In this document: piece after piece, positions 1 to 6,696 of the stretch
How positions within the stretch are numbered: the first letter of the stretch is position 1
Layout of the letters: each line of letters begins with the position of its first letter
NCBI GenBank assembly: GCA_005792865.1
Contig: SXQR01000276.1
Coordinates: forward strand, 1 to 10,652
DNA: 10,652 bases
From: Flavobacterium sp.
GTDB lineage: Bacteria; Bacteroidota; Bacteroidia; Flavobacteriales; Flavobacteriaceae
Reading direction: 5' to 3'
Position numbers and translations under genes: made by a program
The notes under the pieces: generated by a model
Database searches by the model: none
What the model saw: only the letters and a program-made list of their open reading frames with translations
What the model was told of the DNA's origin: nothing

Positions 1-188
1 CCGAAGCCAACCACCTCATCTATATGAGCCTCTTGCTGATTCTCATGCTGGTATGCATAGTGGGCGTACTCATCAACATGCCCCTCATCCTGATGCAAAA
101 GCGGCGCATGAAAGCATTCGTTTACAATAAATTCTCCCGCCGGCCCGAACGTGCCCGCCGACTGGAAATCAATTTTGAACCATCATAA
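1..188 (+). CDS. C-terminal end of an unidentified membrane protein (partial)
   Basis: The reading frame that enters at the left edge (codons starting at position 3) stays open to a TAA at 186-188. About 60 residues are visible. They contain one strongly hydrophobic stretch of roughly 25 residues (from LIYMSLLLIL to about MPLIL), then a very basic tail beginning QKRRMK and running through SRRPERARR. This is the pattern of a last transmembrane helix followed by a cytoplasmic positively charged tail. It could be the end of a multi-pass transporter, but the fragment has no family signature I recognise, so no function is assigned. A good terminator follows at 217-243, which supports this as a true gene end. 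Confidence 0.6.
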   Translation, partial: EANHLIYMSLLLILMLVCIVGVLINMPLILMQKRRMKAFVYNKFSRRPERARRLEINFEPS

Positions 189-216
189 CCCTCTATAAAA
201 CCAAAACCCTTTGAAG

Positions 217-243
217 GGCGGCTCCGTAAAGCCGCCTTTTTTT
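217..243 (+). terminator. Rho-independent terminator after the left-edge membrane gene
   Basis: A perfect 7-bp stem, GGCGGCT (217-223) paired with AGCCGCC (230-236), encloses a 6-base loop and is followed by seven T (237-243). It lies 28 bases after the stop codon at 188, so it ends the upstream transcript and isolates the cytochrome operon that starts at 443. Confidence 0.9.
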
Positions 244-376
244 ATTTAAATTCATTGCCGCGCCCGTACGTATCAGGCAACCACGCGGCACGCCAGGGTG
301 TTTCGATTGGATTTTTGGCAAACAATCCGGTAAATGCTTAGCATATCCGTTTCTTTTACTTCCAAAATTTGCGGTT

Positions 377-430
377 AATTGGTTTTGCCCGTGGATATTA
401 TAAATATTTTTCTATTTTTGAGAACCAATT
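377..430. repeat. 8-bp inverted repeat bracketing the cytochrome operon promoter
   Basis: AATTGGTT at 377-384 and its exact reverse complement AACCAATT at 423-430 lie just upstream of the possible -33 element and at the expected transcription start. The centres are 46 bp apart. This could be a pair of operator half-sites for a regulator that bridges the promoter, or chance in AT-rich sequence. No regulator gene is adjacent. Confidence 0.35.
385..420 (+). promoter_or_regulatory. Putative Bacteroidota-type promoter for the diheme cytochrome operon
   Basis: TATTTTTG at 413-420 matches the flavobacterial -7 consensus TAnnTTTG, and TTG at 385-387 could serve as the -33 element. The 25-base spacer is longer than the roughly 17-23 usual for this promoter class, so the -33 assignment is weak. 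A start site a few bases after 420 gives a short leader before the ATG at 443. The surrounding sequence is AT-rich compared with the coding regions. Confidence 0.5.
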
Positions 431-442
431 TTTCAAATCCCC

Positions 443-1579
443 ATGAAGAAATATTACCTGGCCGCCCTGTTTTTGTTGGCCCTTGCGGTTTTTATCCGTT
501 GTTCCGACGACGATCCGTCGGAAGAATACGTTCCCGTTTCGCCCGTGGTGATGGACCTGACGCAGGTACCCTATCCCAAATTGTCCGATTACAAATTTTT
601 TGAGGGAGATCTCAAAAACCAGGTACCTTCTTACAAGGTCCTGCCCTATAAGCCAGCCAGTGAACTCTTCAGCGATTACGCGCACAAGAAGCGGTTTGTC
701 TGGATGCCATCGGGCGTGAAGGCGACTTATGACGGTGACGACAACATCCTTGAGTTCCCCGTCGGTACTGCGCTTATCAAAACTTTTTACTATGACAATG
801 TGTTGCCAGCGAACACGACAAAGATCATCGAGACGCGTATCCTGATCAAAAAGCGCGAATCGTCCTATAATGTTCCCGGCCAATCCGATGACAGCGGATG
901 GGAAACCTACAATTACCTCTGGAACGAAGACATGACCGAGGCTTTCCTGGACACTGATGGCAACGGGACAACGGTGCCGATTGACTGGATGGAGAACGGG
1001 GTACAAAAGCACACCGATTACAAGGTCCCCGCGTCGATTGAATGCCACACCTGCCACAAACTCAATCCCAACCACACTGCGCTGGGAGAAGTCGTGATCC
1101 CTATCGGACCAAAACCTCAAAACCTGAATTACGCTTACAATTACGGTACTTCGCAACAGAACCAGCTTCAAAAGTGGATTGCCGAGGGTTATCTGGAAAG
1201 TGTCCCGGCCAACATCAATTCCACCGTCGATTGGAAGGATACCTCCAAACCGCTCGCGCTTCGCGCCCGCTCCTACATCGACATCAACTGCGCACACTGC
1301 CACCGCGAAGGCGCACACTGCGATTACGCGCCCATGAGGTTCAATTTCAGCAACAACGACATGTACCTTTTTGGCGTTTGCATGGAGCCGACGCAAAGCA
1401 TTCCGGATAAACCCTACGTGATCCGCGCCGGCGACCCGGACCGCTCCGAAATGATCCACCGCATGAGTTCCACCGACCAGTCGGTGATGATGCCCATTAT
1501 CGGGCGCACGATCGTGCATGAGGAAGGCGTTGCGCTCCTGAGCCAGTATATCAGTTCGCTCAGCACACCATGTGATTAA
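443..1579 (+). CDS. Diheme c-type cytochrome lipoprotein, SO2930/HNE_0200-like
   Basis: A 378-residue exported protein with two covalent heme-attachment motifs, C201-H-T-C204-H205 and C283-A-H-C286-H287. A VMMP motif (M349/M350, P351) near the C-terminus is a plausible distal methionine ligand, and the last 60 residues resemble the usual cytochrome ending with an RAGDPDRSEMIHRM-like segment. The overall layout, a roughly 200-residue N-terminal region and then the two heme sites, fits the diheme family typified by Shewanella SO2930; this family match is from memory. The N-terminus is a lipoprotein-type signal with Cys at residue 20 followed by SDDD, an acidic stretch like the surface-export signal of Flavobacterium lipoproteins. 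The residue before Cys20 is Arg, which is unusual for signal peptidase II. Electron donor and acceptor are unknown. It is the first gene of an operon; the next gene begins 18 bases later. Confidence 0.85.
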   Translation: MKKYYLAALFLLALAVFIRCSDDDPSEEYVPVSPVVMDLTQVPYPKLSDYKFFEGDLKNQVPSYKVLPYKPASELFSDYAHKKRFVWMPSGVKATYDGDDNILEFPVGTALIKTFYYDNVLPANTTKIIETRILIKKRESSYNVPGQSDDSGWETYNYLWNEDMTEAFLDTDGNGTTVPIDWMENGVQKHTDYKVPASIECHTCHKLNPNHTALGEVVIPIGPKPQNLNYAYNYGTSQQNQLQKWIAEGYLESVPANINSTVDWKDTSKPLALRARSYIDINCAHCHREGAHCDYAPMRFNFSNNDMYLFGVCMEPTQSIPDKPYVIRAGDPDRSEMIHRMSSTDQSVMMPIIGRTIVHEEGVALLSQYISSLSTPCD

Positions 1580-1597
1580 TTAAACAACCAATAGAAA

Positions 1598-3211
1598 ATG
1601 AAACAATTTTACCTGGCCCTTGCCCTTGTGGGCGCTGCAGCCATGAATGCCCAGACGGTCTCCTTTACCGGACAGGTTTTTGGCACGGCTTCCTATAATC
1701 CATGCGTCGTGGACATGGACGGCGATTACCTGGACGATATCGTCACGGTGCAGGCCAATCAACTCACGGTTTACAAGCAGCAGGCTTCGGGAGGATTCGT
1801 TCCGACGGTTTACCCTGTGACAGGACTGGGTGTGGGAAATGTCACGCCCGATTGGAGCATCGCAGCTGCCGACTTTGACCGCAATGGCTTTACCGACCTG
1901 TGCTTCGGGAATGGCAGCCGCATTTCGGTGATCAAGGCCAATGCGGGCGGTACGGGATATTCCGTAGTGACCTATCCGCAGTACATCTTTTCGCAACGCA
2001 CGAATTTCATCGATATCGACAACGACGGAAACCTCGACCTTTTTGCGTGCCACGATGTGGACCAGAGCCATACCTATCGCAACGACGGTGCGGGAAATCT
2101 TGTCTTTGACCAGACGCTCATGCCGACACTCGACGTTGGCGGAAATTACGCGACGGCCTGGAGCGATGTGGACAATGACGGCGACATGGACATGTACCTG
2201 GCCAAATGCCGTGGCGGTGCACCCGTCGGCGATCCGCAGCGCATCAACCTGCTGTACAAAAACAATGGCGACGGGACCTATACCGAAGCCGGTGCGGCAG
2301 CCGGTGTCAACGACGGTTACCAGAGCTGGTCTTCGGCGTTCGCCGATTATGACAATGACGGGGACATGGACATCGTCCTCTCCAACGTATCAGACCAAAA
2401 CAGGCTTTACCGCAACAATGGCGATGGGACCTTTACTGATATTTACGCTACTACGGGTATCCTGCCGCAGGTGGGTTCATGGGAAATCCAGTCGGGTGAT
2501 TTCAACAACGATGGATGGATCGATTTTCTTTGGGAAAACGGCAAGGAACTTTACCTGAACAACGGCAACATGACTTTTACGGGTTACGACCTGCCGTTTG
2601 GGCAGGGAGGCATTGCCGACCTCAACAACGACGGATTTCTCGATGTACAGTCTTCCAACATGGTTTACTACAACAACGGCAATCCCAATAAATGGCTGAA
2701 AGTGCGCTTGCAGGGCGTCCAGAGCAACCGCAACGGCATTGGCGCACGCGTCGAGATCTATGGCGCGTGGGGGAAGCAGATCCGCGAGGTGCGCAGCGGC
2801 GAAGGATTCTCGAACATGAGTTCGCTCAATATTCACTTCGGGATCGGGACCGCTACTTCCATCACCAAGGTTGTGGTGATCTGGCCGTCGGGGCTGATCG
2901 ATGAGATCATCGACCCGTCCACGAACCAGTCGCTCTTTATTTTGGAGGGATCGTCGCCGCAACTTTCGGTGAACGACAATTCGGCTCAGGCCTTTACGCT
3001 TTACCCGAACCCTGCGCATGAAACGCTTTCATTCAACGGACCGCTTCAGATGCGCACGGCGCAGGTATATGACCTTGCAGGAAAACTGGTATTATCCGCT
3101 GCGGTCGAAGCCAACAGCATGGACATCCGGACCCTTCAATCGGGGACATACGTCATCCTTTTGCAGGACACCGACGGAAACAGGCACACACAGAAATTCA
3201 TCAAGGTATAG
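1598..3211 (+). CDS. Secreted VCBS/FG-GAP beta-propeller protein with ASPIC/UnbV and T9SS tail
   Basis: 537 residues. A signal peptide of about 18 residues ends at AMNA before Gln19. Seven aspartate-rich loops of the D-x-D/N-x-D/N-G type follow at residues 39-47, 92-100, 139-147, 190-198, 250-258, 301-309 and 341-349. These are typical calcium-binding loops of FG-GAP/VCBS repeats and are consistent with a seven-bladed propeller. Residues about 375-447 match the ASPIC/UnbV domain found after such repeats (NGIGARVEIYG, VRSGEGF, HFGIGTA, VIWPSG), giving a CRTAC1-like architecture. Residues about 465-537 are a T9SS type A sorting domain (FTLYPNPA at the start, SGTYVILL, QKFIKV at the end), so the protein should be secreted or attached at the cell surface. 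It lies 18 bases after the diheme cytochrome gene, suggesting co-transcription and a possible partnership. The ligand is unknown. Confidence 0.9.
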   Translation: MKQFYLALALVGAAAMNAQTVSFTGQVFGTASYNPCVVDMDGDYLDDIVTVQANQLTVYKQQASGGFVPTVYPVTGLGVGNVTPDWSIAAADFDRNGFTDLCFGNGSRISVIKANAGGTGYSVVTYPQYIFSQRTNFIDIDNDGNLDLFACHDVDQSHTYRNDGAGNLVFDQTLMPTLDVGGNYATAWSDVDNDGDMDMYLAKCRGGAPVGDPQRINLLYKNNGDGTYTEAGAAAGVNDGYQSWSSAFADYDNDGDMDIVLSNVSDQNRLYRNNGDGTFTDIYATTGILPQVGSWEIQSGDFNNDGWIDFLWENGKELYLNNGNMTFTGYDLPFGQGGIADLNNDGFLDVQSSNMVYYNNGNPNKWLKVRLQGVQSNRNGIGARVEIYGAWGKQIREVRSGEGFSNMSSLNIHFGIGTATSITKVVVIWPSGLIDEIIDPSTNQSLFILEGSSPQLSVNDNSAQAFTLYPNPAHETLSFNGPLQMRTAQVYDLAGKLVLSAAVEANSMDIRTLQSGTYVILLQDTDGNRHTQKFIKV

Positions 3212-3212
3212 C

Positions 3213-3241
3213 AAAAAGCCCCGCCACCAGCGGGGTTTTTT
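3213..3241 (+). terminator. Rho-independent terminator of the cytochrome-propeller operon
   Basis: CCCCGC (3219-3224), a CACCA loop and GCGGGG (3230-3235) form a perfect 6-bp GC stem, with an A run before (3213-3217) and six T after (3236-3241). It begins right after the TAG stop at 3209-3211. The next gene therefore probably depends mainly on its own promoter. Confidence 0.9.
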
Positions 3242-3291
3242 AATGCGTTGTATTTCAATGCATAGCCTGCGCATCGCAATGAAAAATTTGC

Positions 3292-3299
3292 TAAATTTG
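3292..3299 (+). promoter_or_regulatory. Putative -7 box for the second propeller gene
   Basis: TAAATTTG at 3292-3299 is an exact TAnnTTTG match and ends 36 bases before the ATG at 3336. No TTG lies at the expected -33 distance, so only the -7 element is supported. It also argues against the in-frame ATG at 3279, which would place the start codon upstream of the promoter box. Confidence 0.5.
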
Positions 3300-3335
3300 G
3301 TAGCCTTCGGGCAGCAAACCATTAACCACAGTCAT

Positions 3336-5357
3336 ATGAGAAAAATTTTACTTTTGGCAATCCCGGCACTGTTCTCGGCAAATTCAATTGCCCAGGACAC
3401 TTGTGCGACGGCGCTTCCAATCTCGCTGGGAAGCCATGTTGTGACCGGTATCAACGGCCCACAGATCCCTTCACCGATATGTGCCGACAACGGCCCGGGA
3501 AATACAAGCGCCGGCGAATGGTACACATTTACACCTGCCACCGATCTTACCGTCATGTTGACGACGGACCTTCCCATAAACAATAGCACCGATACGCGTT
3601 TCCATGTGTATGTGGGCGGGTGCGGAGCGCTCACCTGCCACAGTGGCGACGACGATTCCGGGGCTGGCTATACCTCGATGGCAACCTTCAATGTTACGGC
3701 GGGCACGACTTACTACATCGCCTTCGACAACCGTTGGACCTCGGCGGGGTTCACGTTCCAATTAAATGAATATGACGGGCCGGAGCCAATTGACGCGCCC
3801 ATCACCTTTACGGGCATGACCTATGGTGTAATGGGGAACACCAAGAGTTGCGTCGTGGACATGAATGGCGATTACCTGGATGACATCGTCTCGGTGAACA
3901 CGAGTTCGGTCCACATCCTGTACCAGGCGGCCAACGGCAGCGGGTTTACGGGCTCGACCATTACGACACCGGCCGCAGACTTCAGCCCAAGCTGGAGCAT
4001 CGCCGCAGGTGATATTGACAAGAATGGGAAGAACGACCTGCTTTACGGTTCGGGAAGCGGCGTCACATTCATGAAACAAAATACGGACGGCAACGGATTT
4101 GTCGAGATGTCGGGGCCGCAATACGTGTTCTCCCAGCGCTCGAACTTCGTGGACATCAATAACGACGGGCACCTTGACGCCTTTGTTTGCCATGACGTCG
4201 CGCCCAACGTGTATTACATAAACAACGGTTCAGGAGTCTTCACTTTCAACCAGGGCGGCCTTGGGGATTTCCCCAGTGGCGGCAACTACGGTTCCATCTG
4301 GATGGATTATGACAACGACGGCGATCAGGATCTCTTCATCGCGAAATGCCGCGGGGGGAATTCCGGCGCTAATGTCGATGAGCTCCATCGCAACGATGGC
4401 GCGGGAGAATTCACCAACGTGAGTATCGAATCCAGCATGGCCGAACCTTCGCAATCCTGGTCATCGGCCTGGGGCGATTTTGACAATGACGGCGATATGG
4501 ATGCGGTGATCGGCGCGAGCTCTTTTACCAATGGGGGTCACAAATTCCGCCAGAACAACGGCGATGGCACTTTCACCGATATCACGGCATCGTCCGGATG
4601 GGATACCTTTGTCACGACCAATATTGAGCACGTTGCGCACGATTTTGACAACGACGGTTTCGTGGATGTTTTTGCAGGCGGAAGCACCATCATGTTCAAC
4701 AACGGCGACATGACTTTCTCACCGGTTGACGTGGCACCGTCCAACGGGCCCATAGGCGACCTCAACAACGATGGGTTCCTGGATGTGCAAAACGGGAATA
4801 CGGTATACTTTAACAGCGGAAACGACAACAACTGGATCAAGATCCACCTGGAAGGAGTTGAAAGCAACTACAACGGTATCGGTGCACGGGTTGAAATTCA
4901 TGGCGATTTCGGCATGAAGATCCGCGATGTCCGAAGCGGTGACGGATTCCGGTACATGAGCTCGCTCAATACCCACTTTGGGATCGGGGCCTCTGAAACC
5001 ATCGACGAACTCATCGTGCGGTGGCCATCGGGCACCGTTGACGTGATCGAAAATCCGGAAGTCAACTCGGCATTGCTGGTCATCGAGGGATCGGCGCCCC
5101 TTTCCAACCACAACCATAACATCGCGATGTTCGGGATCTATCCAAACCCGGTTCGTGAGGTCCTCAATATTTCGGTGACCTCAAATGAAATCGCACTGGC
5201 GTCCGCCGATGTTTTTGACATCACCGGCCGGAAGGTGATGGCGATGGAAGGCGATGTCCGGGAAATCAAGGTATCCTCGCTGGCGCGCGGCAGCTATGTC
5301 CTGCTGCTGAAGGATGCGCAGGGCAGGCAACAATCGCTGAAATTCATCAAGGAATAA
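3336..5357 (+). CDS. Larger paralogue: beta-sandwich + VCBS/FG-GAP propeller + ASPIC/UnbV + T9SS tail
   Basis: 673 residues from the ATG at 3336, chosen because MRKILLLAIPALFSANSIAQ is a clean signal peptide; the frame is open further upstream, but that part crosses the previous gene's end and terminator. Residues about 21-147 form an extra domain not present in the preceding gene. It resembles the PPC-like beta-sandwich common in flavobacterial exported proteins (EWYTFTP, GDDDSG at 104-109, TTYYIAFDNRW) and carries cysteines at 23, 49, 96 and 101 that could form disulfides. Seven Asp-rich VCBS-type loops follow at 175-183, 226-234, 273-281, 324-332, 381-389, 436-444 and 475-483, then ASPIC/UnbV (about 513-583) and a T9SS type A tail (about 595-673, with YPNP and final LKFIKE). 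From residue 158 on it aligns with the upstream protein over nearly its whole length, so the two genes are tandem paralogues. It has its own upstream terminator and -7 box. The function is not known beyond a likely surface or secreted location. Confidence 0.9.
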   Translation: MRKILLLAIPALFSANSIAQDTCATALPISLGSHVVTGINGPQIPSPICADNGPGNTSAGEWYTFTPATDLTVMLTTDLPINNSTDTRFHVYVGGCGALTCHSGDDDSGAGYTSMATFNVTAGTTYYIAFDNRWTSAGFTFQLNEYDGPEPIDAPITFTGMTYGVMGNTKSCVVDMNGDYLDDIVSVNTSSVHILYQAANGSGFTGSTITTPAADFSPSWSIAAGDIDKNGKNDLLYGSGSGVTFMKQNTDGNGFVEMSGPQYVFSQRSNFVDINNDGHLDAFVCHDVAPNVYYINNGSGVFTFNQGGLGDFPSGGNYGSIWMDYDNDGDQDLFIAKCRGGNSGANVDELHRNDGAGEFTNVSIESSMAEPSQSWSSAWGDFDNDGDMDAVIGASSFTNGGHKFRQNNGDGTFTDITASSGWDTFVTTNIEHVAHDFDNDGFVDVFAGGSTIMFNNGDMTFSPVDVAPSNGPIGDLNNDGFLDVQNGNTVYFNSGNDNNWIKIHLEGVESNYNGIGARVEIHGDFGMKIRDVRSGDGFRYMSSLNTHFGIGASETIDELIVRWPSGTVDVIENPEVNSALLVIEGSAPLSNHNHNIAMFGIYPNPVREVLNISVTSNEIALASADVFDITGRKVMAMEGDVREIKVSSLARGSYVLLLKDAQGRQQSLKFIKE

Positions 5358-5365
5358 GAATAAGG

Positions 5366-5390
5366 ATCCCGCTTCGGCGGGATTTTTTTT
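5366..5390 (+). terminator. Rho-independent terminator after the second propeller gene
   Basis: ATCCCGC (5366-5372), a TTCG tetraloop and GCGGGAT (5377-5383) form a perfect 7-bp stem followed by seven further T (5384-5390). The last two T and A5391 are also the stop codon (TAA on the minus strand) of the convergent DUF5777 gene, so the two gene ends overlap here. In the minus direction the hairpin lacks an equally long T run. Confidence 0.92.
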
Positions 5391-6225
5391 AGAATACGCG
5401 CAAGAGGTTGAATCCGAAGAAAATATTCCCTTCGGCCCAATCGCCTGCCGCCTGGCCCATGAAACCCGCCTCGTGTATGGGCTGTGCATTGGTAAAGTGC
5501 ATCTGGAAAACGTGCCCGCCGGTCTCGAGATCAACGCCGATGGAAAGCGGATCGCGGTAAGGCGAACCTGATGCACGGTTGAGATGCGCCACATAGTCCA
5601 TGTTTATGGACCACCGCTTGGCAAATTTGTAGCGCCCCCCGATACCCACGGCGTACTGGCTATTGTCCTGCTCCTCCAACAGCACAAAATTTTCGTGGAA
5701 AAACGAAGGCGCGAGTTCAAGGGAAAATTTATCGCTGAATTTGCGCGAGACCAGCATTTGCGCGACATAGATCAGCCGATGCTCGTCGTTCATCTTGGGA
5801 TAGAGGCTTGGCTTCAGCTTGTTGTTGACCCCGAGGCTCGCAAAACCCACCAGGTTGACCGGGGATCCCGCCGGATTTTGGGGCACAAGCCGGATCTTTG
5901 AAGCGAAATCGTAGGCAAGTTCACTTCTCGCTGCCGATACGGACAGCCAATCGGTCACGCCATACACGAACTTGAGCTGTGTCACCGCATCATCGAGGCC
6001 GTAAAAACTCTCGAATCCGCCCTCGATCGAGCCAAAGCGGTGCGCGACGATAAAGTAAAAGTCTTTTTTTGCGGCAAGCTTCGTGGATTCAAGGTTGACG
6101 ATCTTCAAGCCCTTGAACGCAGACTCGACGTTGGCATTCGGCGCAATGGTATCGGTTCCTGCCAATAAATCTTCCTGGCAAAAAGACATCATCGGCAGCA
6201 AGAGGCAAAGTAATTTCAATTTCAT
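5389..6225 (-). CDS. DUF5777-type outer-membrane beta-barrel protein
   Basis: 278 residues with a short signal peptide (MKLKLLCLLLPMMSFCQ; Cys16 is not in a good lipobox context). The body has alternating polar and hydrophobic strands (FYFIVAHRFGS, QLKFVYGVTDWLSVSAARSE, NINMDYV-like strands) and ends GNIFFGFNLLRVF. The terminal Phe with an aromatic final strand is the usual signal for assembly as an outer-membrane barrel. The features HRFGSIEGG near residue 62 and a late GQAAGDWAEGNIFFG match my memory of the Bacteroidota DUF5777 family, whose function is unknown. The start codon is 1 base after the stop of the OB-fold gene, so the two are co-transcribed from the promoter at 6630-6637. It converges on the second propeller gene. 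Confidence 0.82.
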   Translation of the reverse strand: MKLKLLCLLLPMMSFCQEDLLAGTDTIAPNANVESAFKGLKIVNLESTKLAAKKDFYFIVAHRFGSIEGGFESFYGLDDAVTQLKFVYGVTDWLSVSAARSELAYDFASKIRLVPQNPAGSPVNLVGFASLGVNNKLKPSLYPKMNDEHRLIYVAQMLVSRKFSDKFSLELAPSFFHENFVLLEEQDNSQYAVGIGGRYKFAKRWSINMDYVAHLNRASGSPYRDPLSIGVDLETGGHVFQMHFTNAQPIHEAGFMGQAAGDWAEGNIFFGFNLLRVF

Positions 6226-6226
6226 A

Positions 6227-6613
6227 TCAATCGGTTATTATGGCTTGGTCCATCCTGAATTCTTCCAACAAGTCGTCATAGCCCAGAAACCGGCCCTTCA
6301 CGACGATTTTTGCATCTTGTGCGGGAATTTTCTGCCCCTTGTCCAGCGTGGCGTACATCTTTCCGTCCAGGGTCACCGAATGCGCCTGCTGATCGGTACC
6401 CGTAACCTGGCCGGTAACCTCGATGACCTTATCGGAATAGCGCGCATTCGCCATTTCAGGATCGCTCGTGAATTCCTTGCTGAGCGCAGCGGTAGTCAGC
6501 GTGAAGGCCGAATCTTCGGACGCAATGTCGCGATGGCCCCTGTACATATAGAAATAGCCCGCGATCATGGCCAGGGCGACCAATACGAAAGCGATGAAGA
6601 CTTTCTTTTTCAT
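6227..6613 (-). CDS. Membrane-anchored OB-fold (tRNA_anti-like) protein
   Basis: 128 residues. KKK at residues 2-4 followed by a hydrophobic segment (about 5-24) and then RGHRD predicts an N-terminal signal anchor with the rest outside the cytoplasm; there is no cysteine, so it is not a lipoprotein. Residues about 36-127 fit the small OB-fold family often labelled tRNA_anti-like: an acidic/hydrophobic helix (LTTAALSKEFTSD), then YSDKVIEVTGQV, the strand HSVTLDGKMYATL, and AKIVVKGRFLGYDDLLEEFRMDQAII. Despite the label, tRNA binding is not implied in this family of exported proteins. It is the first gene of the leftward pair and leads into the DUF5777 barrel gene with a 1-base gap, so a joint envelope role is likely. 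The specific function is unknown. Confidence 0.78.
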   Translation of the reverse strand: MKKKVFIAFVLVALAMIAGYFYMYRGHRDIASEDSAFTLTTAALSKEFTSDPEMANARYSDKVIEVTGQVTGTDQQAHSVTLDGKMYATLDKGQKIPAQDAKIVVKGRFLGYDDLLEEFRMDQAIITD

Positions 6614-6629
6614 GGATTCGGATATGACA

Positions 6630-6637
6630 CAAATTTA
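6630..6637 (-). promoter_or_regulatory. -7 box of the leftward OB-fold/DUF5777 operon
   Basis: CAAATTTA on the plus strand reads TAAATTTG on the minus strand, an exact TAnnTTTG match. It ends 16 bases before the start codon at 6613. No TTG is found at the usual -33 distance. It mirrors the rightward box at 6671-6678 in a very AT-rich 83-bp gap. Confidence 0.6.
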
Positions 6638-6670
6638 AATTTAATTTTATTTTAAGTGTATTTAAATTCC

Positions 6671-6678
6671 TAAATTTG
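6671..6678 (+). promoter_or_regulatory. -7 box of the rightward cytochrome/YceI operon
   Basis: TAAATTTG is an exact match to the flavobacterial -7 consensus and ends 18 bases before the ATG at 6697. It contains the TTG at 6676 that could otherwise be read as an alternative start, so it decides for the ATG at 6697. No -33 TTG is visible. Confidence 0.6.
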
Positions 6679-6696
6679 AATCATATATTCAAAATA

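Noticed and set aside
244..376. The gap before the cytochrome promoter, examined for a small RNA or riboswitch
   Set aside because: No convincing stem set, conserved riboswitch core or small open frame was seen beyond the terminator and promoter elements already listed.
398..1519. A 373-codon open frame antisense to the diheme cytochrome gene
   Set aside because: It has no start region, signal or domain that makes sense, its product is a Val/Arg/His-rich shadow, and the plus-strand frame has clear heme motifs and a signal peptide.
1715..2644. D-x-D-x-D-G loops read as EF-hands, dockerin or thrombospondin type 3 repeats
   Set aside because: Spacing of 40-60 residues, NNGDGTFT strands between loops and the following ASPIC/UnbV domain fit VCBS/FG-GAP propellers better.
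3018..3335. Upstream extension of the second propeller gene to the ATG at 3018, or to the ATG at 3279
   Set aside because: The extension overlaps the end of the first propeller gene and the terminator at 3213-3241, and the 3279 start precedes the -7 box. The signal peptide begins exactly at the ATG at 3336.
1715..4790. Regularly repeated GAC-AAT-GAC-GGC-like units considered as a DNA repeat array or CRISPR
   Set aside because: Spacing and sequence vary, and all units are in frame as Asp-rich calcium loops of the propeller blades. This is protein-level repetition.
6083..6655. A 190-codon plus-strand frame across the DUF5777 and OB-fold genes
   Set aside because: It is antisense to two well-supported genes, spans their junction, and has no recognisable domain.
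6676..6696. TTG start seven codons upstream of the monoheme cytochrome
   Set aside because: The TTG is part of the -7 promoter box TAAATTTG, and the ATG at 6697 gives a standard lipoprotein signal.
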